Shown piece by piece: positions 16,455 to 26,471 of a stretch of 64,000 nt of DNA. The stretch is from an uncultured Vampirovibrio sp. Its GTDB lineage: Bacteria > Cyanobacteriota > Vampirovibrionia > Gastranaerophilales > Gastranaerophilaceae. The notes under the pieces were generated by a model. The model ran no database searches, had not been told where the DNA came from, and saw only the letters and a program-made list of their open reading frames with translations. Every line of letters begins with the position of its first letter. Position 1 is the first letter of the stretch. The stretch lies in the NCBI GenBank assembly GCA_910577515.1, contig CAJTLW010000005.1, forward strand, positions 24,166-88,165. The letters are read 5' to 3'. Position numbers and translations under genes: made by a program.

Positions 16455-17159
16455 ATGGCAGAAAAACAACTACAAGTAAATTTAATATCTAAACCTGAGA
16501 ATATTTTAAAAACTGTCTACACTGCTTGCAGAACATGCTACAGTGCAAAGCTCCCGATTGAAGTGTATGAAGAAGCACCAGATAATGAAAAAATGCTCAC
16601 ACTTATTAAAAGAGTAATTTCTTCAGGGCATTTTTCTACAATAGAGCATATCCAATTATCTTTTGCAATCTCCAACGTATCACGTGCCTGCACACACCAG
16701 CTTGTACGTCACAGACACATGAGTTTTTCCCAAAAATCACAAAGATATGTAAAAGAAAAAGGTGAATTTGACTATATTATTCCAAATTCAATCAAAAACA
16801 ATCCAGTCTTAAAAGAAAAATTTGAAAATCATATAAAAGAAACATCAAACCTTTATTTAGAAATGACAAATGAAGGCATTCCTGCAGAAGATGCAAGAAG
16901 CATTCTGCCCAATGCTGCAGCCAGCTCTCTTGTTGCAAGTCTAAATTTAAGAGAATTAATACACCTTGCAAACCTGAGGCTATGCACCCGCGCCCAGCTT
17001 GAAATAAGACAAATGGTAAAAACTATGTGTGATGAAGTCATTAAGGTTGAACCCTGGCTTTCAGAATACCTTGTTCCAAAATGCATGCGTCTTGGTTATT
17101 GCGACGAAGATAAATCTTGTGGCAGGCTAAAAACAAAAGAAGAATTATTAAACTGTTAA
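16455..17159 (+). CDS. thyX: Flavin-dependent thymidylate synthase
   Basis: Makes dTMP from dUMP with methylenetetrahydrofolate, using FAD and NADPH. The 234-residue protein has the diagnostic ThyX motif R-H-R-x3-S-x5-S-x-R-Y at residues 85-98 (RHRHMSFSQKSQRY), and the region AEDARSILPNAAASSLVASLN. AGGGGAG precedes the ATG. prfA follows 21 bp downstream on the same strand, so the two form an operon. No thyA is seen. Confidence 0.96.
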   Translation: MAEKQLQVNLISKPENILKTVYTACRTCYSAKLPIEVYEEAPDNEKMLTLIKRVISSGHFSTIEHIQLSFAISNVSRACTHQLVRHRHMSFSQKSQRYVKEKGEFDYIIPNSIKNNPVLKEKFENHIKETSNLYLEMTNEGIPAEDARSILPNAAASSLVASLNLRELIHLANLRLCTRAQLEIRQMVKTMCDEVIKVEPWLSEYLVPKCMRLGYCDEDKSCGRLKTKEELLNC

Positions 17160-17180
17160 TGAAAGGATAAAACCTGAAAA

Positions 17181-18263
17181 ATGAAAGACATGCTGGATAA
17201 AATCCAAAAAATAGAACAACGCTATAACGAATTAGGAATTACTCTTTCAAATCCTGATGTCATTGCAGATTATGAAAAATTCAGAGACCTTTCAAAGCAA
17301 AGAAAACAGATGGAAGAAACCGTTGCAACATACAATGCATACAAAGAAGCACGCGATGCTATAGCTGAAGCAAAAGAGCTTTTACACGGTGAAAAAGACC
17401 CTTCAATGAAAGAATTTTTAAATAATGAAATAACTTCAAATGAAGCAAAAATTCCAATTTTTGAAGAGAAAATGAAAGTTTTATTACTCCCTAAAGACCC
17501 AATGGATGACAAGGATATCATGCTTGAAATAAGAGGATCTGCAGGCGGCGATGAAGCAAATATATTTGCTGGCGACCTTATGCGCATGTATATGAAATTC
17601 GCAAACAATAAGGGCTGGCAAACAAAAATTTTATCTATAAATGAATGTGAAGCAGGCGGTGTGTCTGAAGTTGTAATATCTGTTAAAGGCGGGGATGATA
17701 TATATTCACAGTTGAAATATGAAAGCGGCGTACACAGAGTTCAAAGAGTTCCACAAACAGAATCCCAAGGACGCGTTCATACATCCACTGCAACTGTTGC
17801 AGTTATGCCTGAAGTAGACGATGTTGAAGTTGAATTAAACCCTAATGATCTTGAAATTTCAACAGCACGCTCTGGCGGTGCCGGCGGACAAAACGTAAAC
17901 AAAGTTGAAACTGCCGTGCGTGTAGTGCATAAGCCCACAGGATTAATGGTATTTTGCACAGAAGAACGTTCACAATTGCAAAACAAAGAAAGAGCGCTTC
18001 AAATTATCAAAGCAAAACTTTATGATATGGAAGTGCAAAAGCAAATGCAGGAAGTAACCGATTTAAGACGTTCTCAAGTAGGAACAGGCGACCGCTCAGA
18101 ACGTATCAGAACTTACAATTTTCCGCAAGGACGCCTTACAGACCATAGAATAGGTCAAAACCTTAATGTGTGGACTGTAATAGAAGGTGAACTTGATGAA
18201 TTAATCAAGCTTTTAATGGAATATGACCAAAAATTAAAGCTTGAAAAGCTTGCTCAAGAATAA
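17181..18263 (+). CDS. prfA: Peptide chain release factor 1
   Basis: A 360-residue release factor that recognises UAA and UAG. The peptidyl-tRNA hydrolysis motif GGQ is present in SGGAGGQNVNKVE. The RF1-type recognition loop reads VPQTESQGR, keeping the P-x-T pattern with Gln in the middle rather than the usual Ala or Val. The tail GTGDRSERIRTYNFPQGR is typical. GAAAGGA lies 14 bases upstream. Downstream gene of thyX. The usual neighbour, prmC (the methyltransferase for the GGQ glutamine), is not adjacent. Confidence 0.97.
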   Translation: MKDMLDKIQKIEQRYNELGITLSNPDVIADYEKFRDLSKQRKQMEETVATYNAYKEARDAIAEAKELLHGEKDPSMKEFLNNEITSNEAKIPIFEEKMKVLLLPKDPMDDKDIMLEIRGSAGGDEANIFAGDLMRMYMKFANNKGWQTKILSINECEAGGVSEVVISVKGGDDIYSQLKYESGVHRVQRVPQTESQGRVHTSTATVAVMPEVDDVEVELNPNDLEISTARSGGAGGQNVNKVETAVRVVHKPTGLMVFCTEERSQLQNKERALQIIKAKLYDMEVQKQMQEVTDLRRSQVGTGDRSERIRTYNFPQGRLTDHRIGQNLNVWTVIEGELDELIKLLMEYDQKLKLEKLAQE

Positions 18264-18273
18264 GGTCGGGAAT

Positions 18274-18303
18274 AAATCAATAGGCTTTAAAATCTATTGA
18301 TTT
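18274..18303. terminator. Terminator between prfA and the lytic transglycosylase gene
   Basis: A perfect ten-base AT-rich stem AAATCAATAG (18274-18283) with CTATTGATTT (18294-18303), next to T/A tracts between convergent genes. Confidence 0.6.
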
Positions 18304-20290
18304 ATTTTCCATATATGTTTACATATACCCAATATGAAGCATAGACTTTTTTAATGTAGTTTGCAGTTTCGGAATACGGAACATTTTCTACAAATTCATC
18401 AAAGTCTTTATTTGCTCTTGAATTGAGCCATTTTTTCACAGACCCGGGACCGGAATTATATGCTAAAACACATAAAGCTTCATTGCCGTTAAAAATCTGC
18501 ATCAAATGCGCAAAATATTTAGTACCAAGGCTTATATTATATTCAGGATTATAAAGCTTTGATGTATCATATAAATTACCATCCATCATCCTTGCAGTAT
18601 CAGGCATTAGCTGCATCAGTCCTAAAGCGCCAGTTACGCTTTTTGCTTCATTGTTAAAAAAGCTTTCTTCTCTTATAAGTGCAAGCATCAAATATGGGCT
18701 TACATTATTTTGTTGGGAATGTTTATTAACAAAATTCTTGTAATATAAGGGGTATGCCAATTTATATTTTGAATTAAGAAAAGATATTCCTTTTGGATTT
18801 TTATTAATTTCATCCCTTGCAAGCAAAACAGAATATGAATATCTGCCAGCACGTGCTGCAAGCCAGCTATTTAAAAATGCATCATCAAGTTTAAAATTGC
18901 GTATGACATCATAATCATTAAGTGTAATAAATTTATTTAAAAGCCTATATTCTTTACCCGCAAGTTCAAAAGAAAAATCATTTAATGAAAATTTATCACT
19001 TATTAAAAGCTTTTTATCAGTCTTAAAAGGAGTCTTCACTCCCTTTAAAATTGCATTAGCACGAAATGCATAATAAGAATTTGGAAAATTATAAGCTATA
19101 TTTTGCAAAATAGAACGCGCTATTTTTTTATGTTTCATTTTAAGATGAATTTTAGCAGTCCAAAACATAATTTTTGGCTGAATATTATAATCATTATATA
19201 CATTTGTAAAAGCTTTTGAAAGCTTAAGCGCCTCTTTGTAATTTTCATTTTTATAATTATGCCAAAAAACAAACCAGAGGGCATCTGGCGCCACTATAGA
19301 ATTTGGATAGGACTGATAAATTTTTTCATAATTTTTAACGGCAGAATCATAATCTACATATTTTGAATATAAAAACAAAGCTAAAGGATAAAACTGCTTA
19401 TTTTTGGTTTCATAAGCCAGATTGTATGCAGCCTGTTTTTGTGGCAAATTGGCTTTTCTTATATAAAGCGCCATTATATCCAATATGTCTTTTTCATCAT
19501 AAGTTTTATGCTTATAATTAATGGAAACACCGCTTAATATTACCGAGGATAATTCTTCAGTATTTGATAATTTATCATAATTTTTCGCAGTTAAAAGCCA
19601 AGATTTTTCAAAAGGTACATCAGCCAAAACATTTAAAGAGCGCTTATAATACCCATTTTCATAAAGTGCATTTGCAATATGAATCTTATCATCCAAAGAA
19701 ATAATACTATCTTCATAATTTTGCAAGTAATTCACACAATCAAGCGCAAAGCGCCCCAAAGGCGCATATTCAATATATTCAATAAAATAATCTTTAGCTT
19801 TAATTTTATTGCCCGCATCATAATATAAAACCCCCAGCTTATATGAAGCAGCCTTAGCAAAATCACTCTCAGGATACCTTTCAACAAGCTTTTTTAAATT
19901 TGCTTTTGCACGAACAATATTCCTTTTTCCTCCAAGCTCAAGCTCCATCAGCGCAAGCTTCCAAATAGCCTCAGGTGCAACGGCAGTATTTTTATAAATT
20001 TTGGCAAACTTTGAATATTTTTTAATAGCAGTTTTATAATCCTCTAATTCATAAGCACATGTCGCCTGCCGATACAAAGCAGGCCCAAAATAACTCGATA
20101 AAAAAGAAATTTTCTTAAAATTATAATAGGCGTTTTGATAATCAGCTTTATTATAAAACTCTAAACCCTGTTTATAAATTTTATCCGTTTCTTTTTCTGA
20201 AAAATGCCAGAATACTTTAAAAGAAAGTAGCAAAAAACTTCCAACAAACAAGATAAACGTCAAAAAAGCTAAAATTTTTCTATTTTTCAT
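18302..20290 (-). CDS. Soluble lytic murein transglycosylase-like protein with TPR repeats (Slt70 type)
   Basis: A 662-residue peptidoglycan-cleaving enzyme. It has an N-terminal signal anchor (KILAFLTFILFVGSFLLLSF), a long superhelical region of TPR-like repeats (about residues 45-500), then the SLT catalytic domain. The catalytic glutamate is in LIREESFFN, followed by GALGLMQLMPDTAR and CVLAYNSGPGSVKKW. The start giving MKNRKILAF is preferred: the longer frame adds 17 codons upstream of a TATAAT box. That box ends nine bases before the ATG, so the mRNA would have almost no leader. The last residues overlap the terminator shared with prfA. Confidence 0.92.
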   Translation of the reverse strand: MKNRKILAFLTFILFVGSFLLLSFKVFWHFSEKETDKIYKQGLEFYNKADYQNAYYNFKKISFLSSYFGPALYRQATCAYELEDYKTAIKKYSKFAKIYKNTAVAPEAIWKLALMELELGGKRNIVRAKANLKKLVERYPESDFAKAASYKLGVLYYDAGNKIKAKDYFIEYIEYAPLGRFALDCVNYLQNYEDSIISLDDKIHIANALYENGYYKRSLNVLADVPFEKSWLLTAKNYDKLSNTEELSSVILSGVSINYKHKTYDEKDILDIMALYIRKANLPQKQAAYNLAYETKNKQFYPLALFLYSKYVDYDSAVKNYEKIYQSYPNSIVAPDALWFVFWHNYKNENYKEALKLSKAFTNVYNDYNIQPKIMFWTAKIHLKMKHKKIARSILQNIAYNFPNSYYAFRANAILKGVKTPFKTDKKLLISDKFSLNDFSFELAGKEYRLLNKFITLNDYDVIRNFKLDDAFLNSWLAARAGRYSYSVLLARDEINKNPKGISFLNSKYKLAYPLYYKNFVNKHSQQNNVSPYLMLALIREESFFNNEAKSVTGALGLMQLMPDTARMMDGNLYDTSKLYNPEYNISLGTKYFAHLMQIFNGNEALCVLAYNSGPGSVKKWLNSRANKDFDEFVENVPYSETANYIKKVYASYWVYVNIYGK

Positions 20291-20347
20291 ACCAAAAGGA
20301 TTATAACATAAAGAGCTTATTAGGTGCAGAAAACTTAACAATAATAC

Positions 20348-20377
20348 AAAAAGCGCTTAAAAAATTAAGCGCTTTTT
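20348..20377. terminator. Terminator of the HEAT-repeat gene
   Basis: A perfect 13-bp stem AAAAAGCGCTTAA (20348-20360) with its complement (20365-20377) and a four-base loop. It is followed on the minus strand by a T-rich run and is a very strong hairpin. Confidence 0.9.
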
Positions 20378-20402
20378 AAAATAATTTATAAGGTTCTAAA
20401 TT

Positions 20403-21257
20403 TTAAAATAATGCTGGTTTTTTAACAGGTGCAGCACCAGGAATTGCTTCCCAATTTGCAGCCATAATTTTTTTGAATGATTTTAGAGCCGTATCTTCTA
20501 ATTCGCCCAACTCTTCAGCATCAATAATAAGTTTTCTTAAAGGAAGTAATGCTCTTTGGTCGCGAAGAACACCAAGCGCAGCAGCAGCCCCTGCTCTTAC
20601 TAAATCATTTTCAGAAGCATTTTCCATAACTTCAATCAAAGCGGGAACAGCTTTAGTATCGCCAAGTTTACCTAATGAAGTAACGGCATAAATTCTAACA
20701 TTCACCCATTCGTCTTTTAACATTTTAATAATTTTATCAACAGCTTTTTTATTGCCGATTTCACCTAAAGCACGTGTAGCATCACATCTAACGTTAACTT
20801 TTTGATGATCTAAAGATTCAATCAATGCATCTGTTGCAACATCACCAATTTCAATTAAAGCATCTGTAGCAGTAATGCATACTTGCGGGTTTTCATCATT
20901 TAATGCTTCTACAAGAGGCTCAACAACAATTTTACCGCCCAAACGACCTAAAGCACGGGCAGCACGAACACGTACATCCACGTTTCTGTCTTCTCTTAAG
21001 GATTCAATCAAAGGCACAGTTGCTTTCGTATCACCTAATTCACCAAGCGCCCTTGCTGCATAAAGACGCACTGAACCGTTTTTGTCATTTTTTAATACAT
21101 CAATTAACGGGGCAACAGCTGTAAAATCACCCATTTCGCCAAGAATTCTTGCTGCATTATAACGAACTTTTTCAGAATTAGAGGTTTGTAAATCCTTTAT
21201 TAATTCTTCAAAAGATTTTTTAGCTTGTTTTTTACGGTTGTTCACACTAATTGTCAT
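20403..21257 (-). CDS. HEAT/PBS-lyase repeat protein
   Basis: A 284-residue all-helical solenoid made of about eight HEAT-like (PBS lyase type) repeats with a 31-residue period. Each has the pattern VR-x-x-AARALG-x-LGD-x-x-A-x-x-PLI-x-x-L, clearest from residue 30 to 240. Such proteins act as scaffolds or chaperone-like adaptors; in Cyanobacteria related repeats attach phycobilins, but this organism shows no photosynthesis genes. GGAGGAAA precedes the ATG. Single-gene unit with a strong terminator. Function unknown. Confidence 0.85.
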   Translation of the reverse strand: MTISVNNRKKQAKKSFEELIKDLQTSNSEKVRYNAARILGEMGDFTAVAPLIDVLKNDKNGSVRLYAARALGELGDTKATVPLIESLREDRNVDVRVRAARALGRLGGKIVVEPLVEALNDENPQVCITATDALIEIGDVATDALIESLDHQKVNVRCDATRALGEIGNKKAVDKIIKMLKDEWVNVRIYAVTSLGKLGDTKAVPALIEVMENASENDLVRAGAAAALGVLRDQRALLPLRKLIIDAEELGELEDTALKSFKKIMAANWEAIPGAAPVKKPALF

Positions 21258-21654
21258 TACTTAGTTTCCTCCAAATAACAATTTATTTATCATTCCTATT
21301 ACTTTAAAAGTAAAATCACTTCCTACATCTTTAAAAACATTTTTATAAAAAATATTGATATTTTTTCTCTAATTGCTTTAAAAAGATTTACATTTCTCTT
21401 CTAAACCCAAAAGGGTAAAAAGAACACTTTATACTATAAATATAACATTTTTTTTAGAGTTTGTCCTACATTATTTATATTACTTAACAAAAAAAATCAA
21501 TTGTTTTTTTAAACATAGGTAACAAATAGAAAATATGTAGCACGTTTGCTTAACAAAACTTAATAAAAAAGACACGCATAAAAACAAAAAATGGCAACTT
21601 TTTTCATTCAAAATAAAAAATAAATAATAAAGTAAAACAAAAAAATATTATTTA
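21258..21654. other. AT-rich intergenic stretch (397 bp)
   Basis: Holds the ribosome-binding site of the HEAT gene at its left end and otherwise poly-A/T-rich DNA. I see no ORF with a ribosome-binding site, no RNA gene and no repeat. Confidence 0.6.
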
Positions 21655-22467
21655 TTAATAATCAGCTTTCGCAATTTCACGTTGATATAAAAGTTCATCA
21701 GCCATTTCACAAGCATAACCGATCTTGTTGTTCATAGCTTTATGCTGAACTGCAGTTTCAAAACCAAACCATCCTAAAATAGTTAAAACGGGTGTTAAAA
21801 AGCTATTCTTTGATATAAATTTCGATGCCTTAGGGTGCTTATCTAAAAATTCTTTACCTTTATTATTAAGCTTTTCAACCCCACGTCCTAAAAGAGAACT
21901 ATCAATTTTTTTAGAAGTTTTCTCAATAGAACGAGCTATTTTATCGGCTGAGGGTTTAAATTTATTTTGTAAGAATTTACCACCACGAAAAACAGCGTAT
22001 CCTGCCCCAAAAGCAAGTGCAGTTTTAGCTGCTAAATCAAAGAGGCCTGCTGCAACCGGGTGTTTTTCTCTAAAGTTTTCAAGCTTTTTAGAAGCATTTT
22101 CAACCCTATCCATGCCTTTATCATATTTATCACAGATAAGAGCTGTACCACCAAATATTAAAGCGGTGGAAAGCGCCGTTTTTGCTTTTGCGGATAAACT
22201 ACCTTTAGAAAGCGCTCCAAATACAATCGGAACCACAGAAACAAATAACGATGGCAAAGCATTTACAAGCTTTCCTGCCATCGTCTTATCAGTTTTCTTT
22301 TCCGCATAATTTATGCTGGCTAATAAAATTTCATCATCACTTAAGTTGGCAACAATATTCTTTTTACCCTCATCAAACCCGCTATGCTTTCGCACAACCA
22401 GCGCAGAACGATTCATTTGCGAACCGAGATAAAAATTAATTCCTGTAACCGAAGAATCGGAAAACAT
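21655..22467 (-). CDS. Hypothetical membrane-associated protein
   Basis: A 270-residue protein of no family I recognise. A polar N-terminal 60 residues is followed by two hydrophobic, Gly/Ala-rich segments (LPSLFVSVVPIVFGALSKG and the stretch TALSTALIFGGTALIC, about residues 70-115). A third lies at AGLFDLAAKTALAFGAGYAVF, and a last hydrophobic stretch is near residue 225. The middle is Lys-rich (about 155-210). There is no cleavable signal peptide. AAAGGCAATA upstream of the ATG is a weak ribosome-binding site. It stands alone, divergent from the homocitrate-synthase-like gene. Confidence 0.6.
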   Translation of the reverse strand: MFSDSSVTGINFYLGSQMNRSALVVRKHSGFDEGKKNIVANLSDDEILLASINYAEKKTDKTMAGKLVNALPSLFVSVVPIVFGALSKGSLSAKAKTALSTALIFGGTALICDKYDKGMDRVENASKKLENFREKHPVAAGLFDLAAKTALAFGAGYAVFRGGKFLQNKFKPSADKIARSIEKTSKKIDSSLLGRGVEKLNNKGKEFLDKHPKASKFISKNSFLTPVLTILGWFGFETAVQHKAMNNKIGYACEMADELLYQREIAKADY

Positions 22468-22637
22468 TATTGCCTTTCAAAATTCAAAAAATGATTACAC
22501 TATATTAATACACAAAAATAAAAAAAATTGCTACTATTTTTTTAGATGTTACAATATTATTTAACAAATGTTTATCAAAAATAAGCATTTTAAAGGCATT
22601 AAACAACACTCGGCAGGGCTAAAGATAGGAAATTTAA

Positions 22638-23948
22638 ATGGGTAAAAATTTTATTAAATTTGTAGATGTTACAAATAGAGATGGCGTACAAACTTCCAGA
22701 TTAGGTTTGGCAAAACTTCAAAAAACCATAATAAACCTCATGCTTAATGACATGGGTATAAACCAATCAGAGTTTGGCTTTCCCACAACAGAGCATGAAA
22801 AAAACTACCTGAATGGAAACCTCATGCTTGTTGACCGCGGCGCTATTAATAAAACAAAATTATCTGGTTGGATGCGCGCTTTAGCCGGTGATGTTAAGAA
22901 ATCTTTTGAAAATATACCAAAGCTTCAATATGTAAATTTATCCCAATCAACATCAAACCAAATGATAAACGGTAAATATCAGGGCAAAAAGTCAAAAGAT
23001 GACATTTTGCAGCAAACACTTGAAGCAATTAATATGGCAATAGAGTATGATGCCAAAATGATTGGCGTAAACGCGGAAGATGCTTCGCGTTCAGACCTTG
23101 ATTATTTAATAAAATACGCAAATGAATGCAAAAGATATGGTGCAAAACGTTTCAGATACTGTGATACTCTTGGATATGACGACCCTAAAACGGCATACGA
23201 CAGGATTTATACCCTTGCTAAAGAAACCCAAATGGATATCGAAATGCACTTCCATAACGACCTTGGCATGGCAACAGCATGCTCTGTAATGGGGGCTAAA
23301 GCAGCAATAGATGCAGGGGTTGATGCCTGGATTAACACAGCAATAAACGGTATGGGTGAGCGCGCAGGAAATGCAGACCTTGTATCTTGCATCCTTGCAA
23401 TACTAAAATCAAGCGGTTTTGCAGGAAAATATGAAATCGATCCGCAAATTGATATCACAAAAGCATGGAAGCTTGCAAAATATACAGCTTATGCCTTCGG
23501 GGTACCAATTCCTATAAACCAGGTGGCAGTAGGGGATAATGCTTTTGCTCATGAATCAGGTATCCATGCTGACGGCGCTTTAAAAGACAGAAGGAATTAT
23601 GAACTTTATGATTATGAAGAGCTTGGAAGAGGCGAACCTGAAATTATTGAAACAGGAAGAATGATTACAGTTGGCGAATATGCGGGTATTAAAGGGTTTA
23701 GAAACGTATATGAAAATCTTGAACTTGAATTTCAGGATGAAGATGAGGCAAGAAACATTCTTGAACTTGCCCGCTATGCAAACGTTCACACCCAAAAACC
23801 ATTAACTGACAGCGAATTAAAATTCATATATTTCTACCCCGATGTCGCAGCAAAAATCATGACTGTTGAGCCTTATTATATGCCGCAAGGCGCCTTGAAA
23901 GAACGTATGGAAAGACTGGAAGAAATTCAGGCACATAGAATTGTATAA
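22638..23948 (+). CDS. Homocitrate synthase / 2-isopropylmalate synthase family protein
   Basis: A 436-residue HMG-CoA-lyase-like TIM-barrel enzyme that condenses acetyl-CoA with a 2-oxo acid. Visible signatures are the start FVDVTNRDGVQTS, the metal-binding MHFHNDLGMA, and NTAINGMGERAGNADL. It is shorter than canonical LeuA and lacks the C-terminal leucine-sensing domain, so it is closer to NifV/homocitrate-synthase-type enzymes; the 2-oxo acid substrate is undetermined. AGGAAA precedes the ATG. It heads an operon with miaB (two bases downstream), lrgA and lrgB, an unusual mix with no obvious metabolic link. Confidence 0.85.
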   Translation: MGKNFIKFVDVTNRDGVQTSRLGLAKLQKTIINLMLNDMGINQSEFGFPTTEHEKNYLNGNLMLVDRGAINKTKLSGWMRALAGDVKKSFENIPKLQYVNLSQSTSNQMINGKYQGKKSKDDILQQTLEAINMAIEYDAKMIGVNAEDASRSDLDYLIKYANECKRYGAKRFRYCDTLGYDDPKTAYDRIYTLAKETQMDIEMHFHNDLGMATACSVMGAKAAIDAGVDAWINTAINGMGERAGNADLVSCILAILKSSGFAGKYEIDPQIDITKAWKLAKYTAYAFGVPIPINQVAVGDNAFAHESGIHADGALKDRRNYELYDYEELGRGEPEIIETGRMITVGEYAGIKGFRNVYENLELEFQDEDEARNILELARYANVHTQKPLTDSELKFIYFYPDVAAKIMTVEPYYMPQGALKERMERLEEIQAHRIV

Positions 23949-23950
23949 AA

Positions 23951-25345
23951 ATGGAAAAAATATCTAAAAAGGTTTATATAGAAACACTTGGCTGTCAGAT
24001 GAATAAATCTGACACAGAAAGGATTTTAGGCATTTTATCACATTTTGGTTACTTGCCATCTGATGAAAATAAAGCCGATTTTTTCATGGTAAACACATGC
24101 TCTATTAGAAAATTATCCGAGGATAAAGCTTATTCAAAGCTTGGTGTTTGGGGCAAAATGAAAAAGAACAATCCTGATATTAAAATTGCAATAGCAGGAT
24201 GCGTTGCCCAACAGGAAAAAGAAAGTCTTTTAAAACGCTTTCCATATCTTGATTTAGTTTTTGGAACACATAATATTTATGAATTGCCGGAATTAATCAA
24301 AGAACTTGAAACCCAAAACCCTGATGGCTCAAGAAAAAGAATTTGTGCCATAAGAGACAAGGCAGTTCCCGAAAAAGAATTTAATATAATCCGCTCCAAA
24401 GGTATAAATGCCTGGCTTCCCATTATGGAAGGCTGCAACAATTTTTGCACTTATTGCATTGTTCCATACACAAGAGGGCGCGAACGAAGCCGGAGCGTAG
24501 ATGTTATTATCAACGAAGCAAAAAAAATAATAAAAGAAGGCTACAAAGAGATTACATTACTCGGTCAAAATGTAGACAGCTACGGAAAAGACTTGGATGG
24601 AAAACCAACCTTTGCAAAGCTTTTAGCAGAGCTTGATAAATTGGAAGGAAATTTTAGAATAAGGTTTACAACTTCATACCCGACTGATATTACAGATGAA
24701 GTTATTGAAACCGTAAAAAATGCAAATAAAATTTGCGAGTGTTTCCATATACCGATGCAAAGCGGAAATGACCGTGTTCTAAAAGCTATGAACAGGCGCT
24801 ATAACCGCGCTCAATATGCTCAAATTGTAAATAAAGTACGCACCCAAATTAAAGATGTAACTATAACTTCTGATTTTATTGCAGGCTTTCCTTCTGAATC
24901 TGAAGAAGAATTTCAAGATACACTAAGCGCTATTGAAGAACTTGGGCTTGATTATTCAAACACAGCGGCTTATTCGCCCCGCCCGAATACTCCTGCAGGC
25001 AAAATGGTTGATAAATTTATCCCTGCAGATATTAAGAAAAAACGCCTTGAAACTTTAAATAACGTTGTAAAAATAGCTTCAAAAAAATCAAATGAAGCAT
25101 CTGTTGGAAAAATTTATGAAGTATTAATTGAAAAAATTAAAGAAAAAGATATTAAAAACGGCTCAAAACGAATAGCAGAAGGTAGAAGCAGAAATAATAA
25201 AGTAGTGCATTTTGAAAGCAATACAGCAAATGTTGGCGATTTTGTAAATGTAGAAATTAAAGAAGCTCTTCTTTGGTGCCTGAAGGGGGTTGAAATCTCC
25301 TCGCAATCAAAAAAAGAAACCGTAGTGCTTGAGGCTGCAAAATAA
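23951..25345 (+). CDS. miaB: tRNA-2-methylthio-N6-dimethylallyladenosine synthase MiaB
   Basis: A radical-SAM methylthiotransferase that modifies A37 of tRNAs reading UNN codons. Three parts are visible: an N-terminal UPF0004 domain with cluster cysteines (ETLGCQMNKSD, VNTCSIR, IAGCVAQ), a radical-SAM core with GCNNFCTYCIVPYTRGRE, and a C-terminal TRAM domain. MiaB rather than MtaB or RimO is indicated by the NTCSIR segment and overall length (464 aa). It lies two bases after the previous stop and its last base overlaps the lrgA start, so it is translated in an operon. Confidence 0.96.
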   Translation: MEKISKKVYIETLGCQMNKSDTERILGILSHFGYLPSDENKADFFMVNTCSIRKLSEDKAYSKLGVWGKMKKNNPDIKIAIAGCVAQQEKESLLKRFPYLDLVFGTHNIYELPELIKELETQNPDGSRKRICAIRDKAVPEKEFNIIRSKGINAWLPIMEGCNNFCTYCIVPYTRGRERSRSVDVIINEAKKIIKEGYKEITLLGQNVDSYGKDLDGKPTFAKLLAELDKLEGNFRIRFTTSYPTDITDEVIETVKNANKICECFHIPMQSGNDRVLKAMNRRYNRAQYAQIVNKVRTQIKDVTITSDFIAGFPSESEEEFQDTLSAIEELGLDYSNTAAYSPRPNTPAGKMVDKFIPADIKKKRLETLNNVVKIASKKSNEASVGKIYEVLIEKIKEKDIKNGSKRIAEGRSRNNKVVHFESNTANVGDFVNVEIKEALLWCLKGVEISSQSKKETVVLEAAK

Positions 25346-25728
25346 TGAAACCCGCTTTTAAAAAGGTAATAAGAATTATAACAGGCTTTGCAATTCTTAT
25401 TTTGCTTCAATTCATAAGTGAAAAAATAATCCACATTATCGGTATAAATTTTCCTCCAACAATCCTTGGCATGATTATCTTTGCGCTTCTTTTGAATTTT
25501 AAAATAATTCCAATCTGGCTTGTAAAAGATATCTGCACAATTGCAATTTCAATCTTGCCTGCACTTTTCGTACCGCTCTTTGTCGGGGTTACGGTTTATT
25601 ACAGCATCATAAAGCAAGATTTAATCAGCATTTTGGCAGTTATTATTCTCACAACCTTTATCACAATGGTTTTTACAGCATTTTTTGTTGATAAAGTGAT
25701 GGAATGGACAGGAAAGAAAAATGTTTAA
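25345..25728 (+). CDS. lrgA: LrgA/CidA family holin-like protein
   Basis: A 127-residue membrane protein with four hydrophobic helices, including PPTILGMIIFALLLNFKIIP and the loop LPALFVPLFVGVTVY typical of CidA/LrgA. These proteins influence autolysis and export of small metabolites such as pyruvate. It overlaps miaB by one base and lrgB by eight, so the pair is translationally coupled. No lytS/lytR sensor pair is nearby. Confidence 0.92.
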   Translation: MKPAFKKVIRIITGFAILILLQFISEKIIHIIGINFPPTILGMIIFALLLNFKIIPIWLVKDICTIAISILPALFVPLFVGVTVYYSIIKQDLISILAVIILTTFITMVFTAFFVDKVMEWTGKKNV

Positions 25729-26440
25729 CGATATCTTCCTGAAATTTTTATATTTCAGCCTTACATTTGCAATTTTTTATCTTTGCAAATTTTTCTGCCG
25801 CTTCCGCCTCTTAAAAAAGCTTCCGCCAATAGTTTCCTCTGCAGTTTTAATAATTTTATTATTAAAATTTTTCAACATAGATTTTAGCAAATACAACTCA
25901 GGCGCAAAATACGTTACATACCTTCTTGGGCCTGCAACAATAGCCCTTGCATACCCTTTAATTAAAAATAAAGAAGTCCTGCTTGAAAACAAGCGCGCTA
26001 TCTGGTTTGGTTTTATTTTTGCAACATTTATTGCACTGGTTTCTACCGCTTTTTTGGGTAAATTTTTCCACACAAAATTATCTTTAATAATTTCTCTTCT
26101 TCCAAAATCAGTAACCACCCCTATTGCTGTTGAGATTTCAAAAACAATAGGCGGCATTCCAGAACTTACCGCCTGTGCTGTAATTATAACAGGCATCATA
26201 GGCGGACTTTGCGCAAGAAGGCTTTTAAAATTATTCAAAATAGATAATGATATTGCAATAGGTTTATCAGTGGGTGCTGCATCTCATGTTATGGGAACAT
26301 CATCTCTTGCTGAACGCAAACAATTTAAACAGGTTGCAATTTCAACCGTTGCCCTCACAATAGTTGCAATTTTTACTGCTCTTTTTACCCCGCTCTTAAT
26401 CAAGCTCTACCACTACCTAGCCCCGATGCTTGGAATATAA
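25721..26440 (+). CDS. lrgB: LrgB/CidB family membrane protein
   Basis: A 239-residue, highly hydrophobic partner of LrgA. Family signatures are LLPKSVTTPIAVEIS, IPELTACAVIITGIIGG and GLSVGAASHVMGTSS. It is the last gene of the four-gene operon starting at 22638 and is followed by a Fic remnant and a terminator. Confidence 0.93.
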   Translation: MFNDIFLKFLYFSLTFAIFYLCKFFCRFRLLKKLPPIVSSAVLIILLLKFFNIDFSKYNSGAKYVTYLLGPATIALAYPLIKNKEVLLENKRAIWFGFIFATFIALVSTAFLGKFFHTKLSLIISLLPKSVTTPIAVEISKTIGGIPELTACAVIITGIIGGLCARRLLKLFKIDNDIAIGLSVGAASHVMGTSSLAERKQFKQVAISTVALTIVAIFTALFTPLLIKLYHYLAPMLGI

Positions 26441-26471
26441 TATTATTAAATAATCTAATTTCGAGGACAAA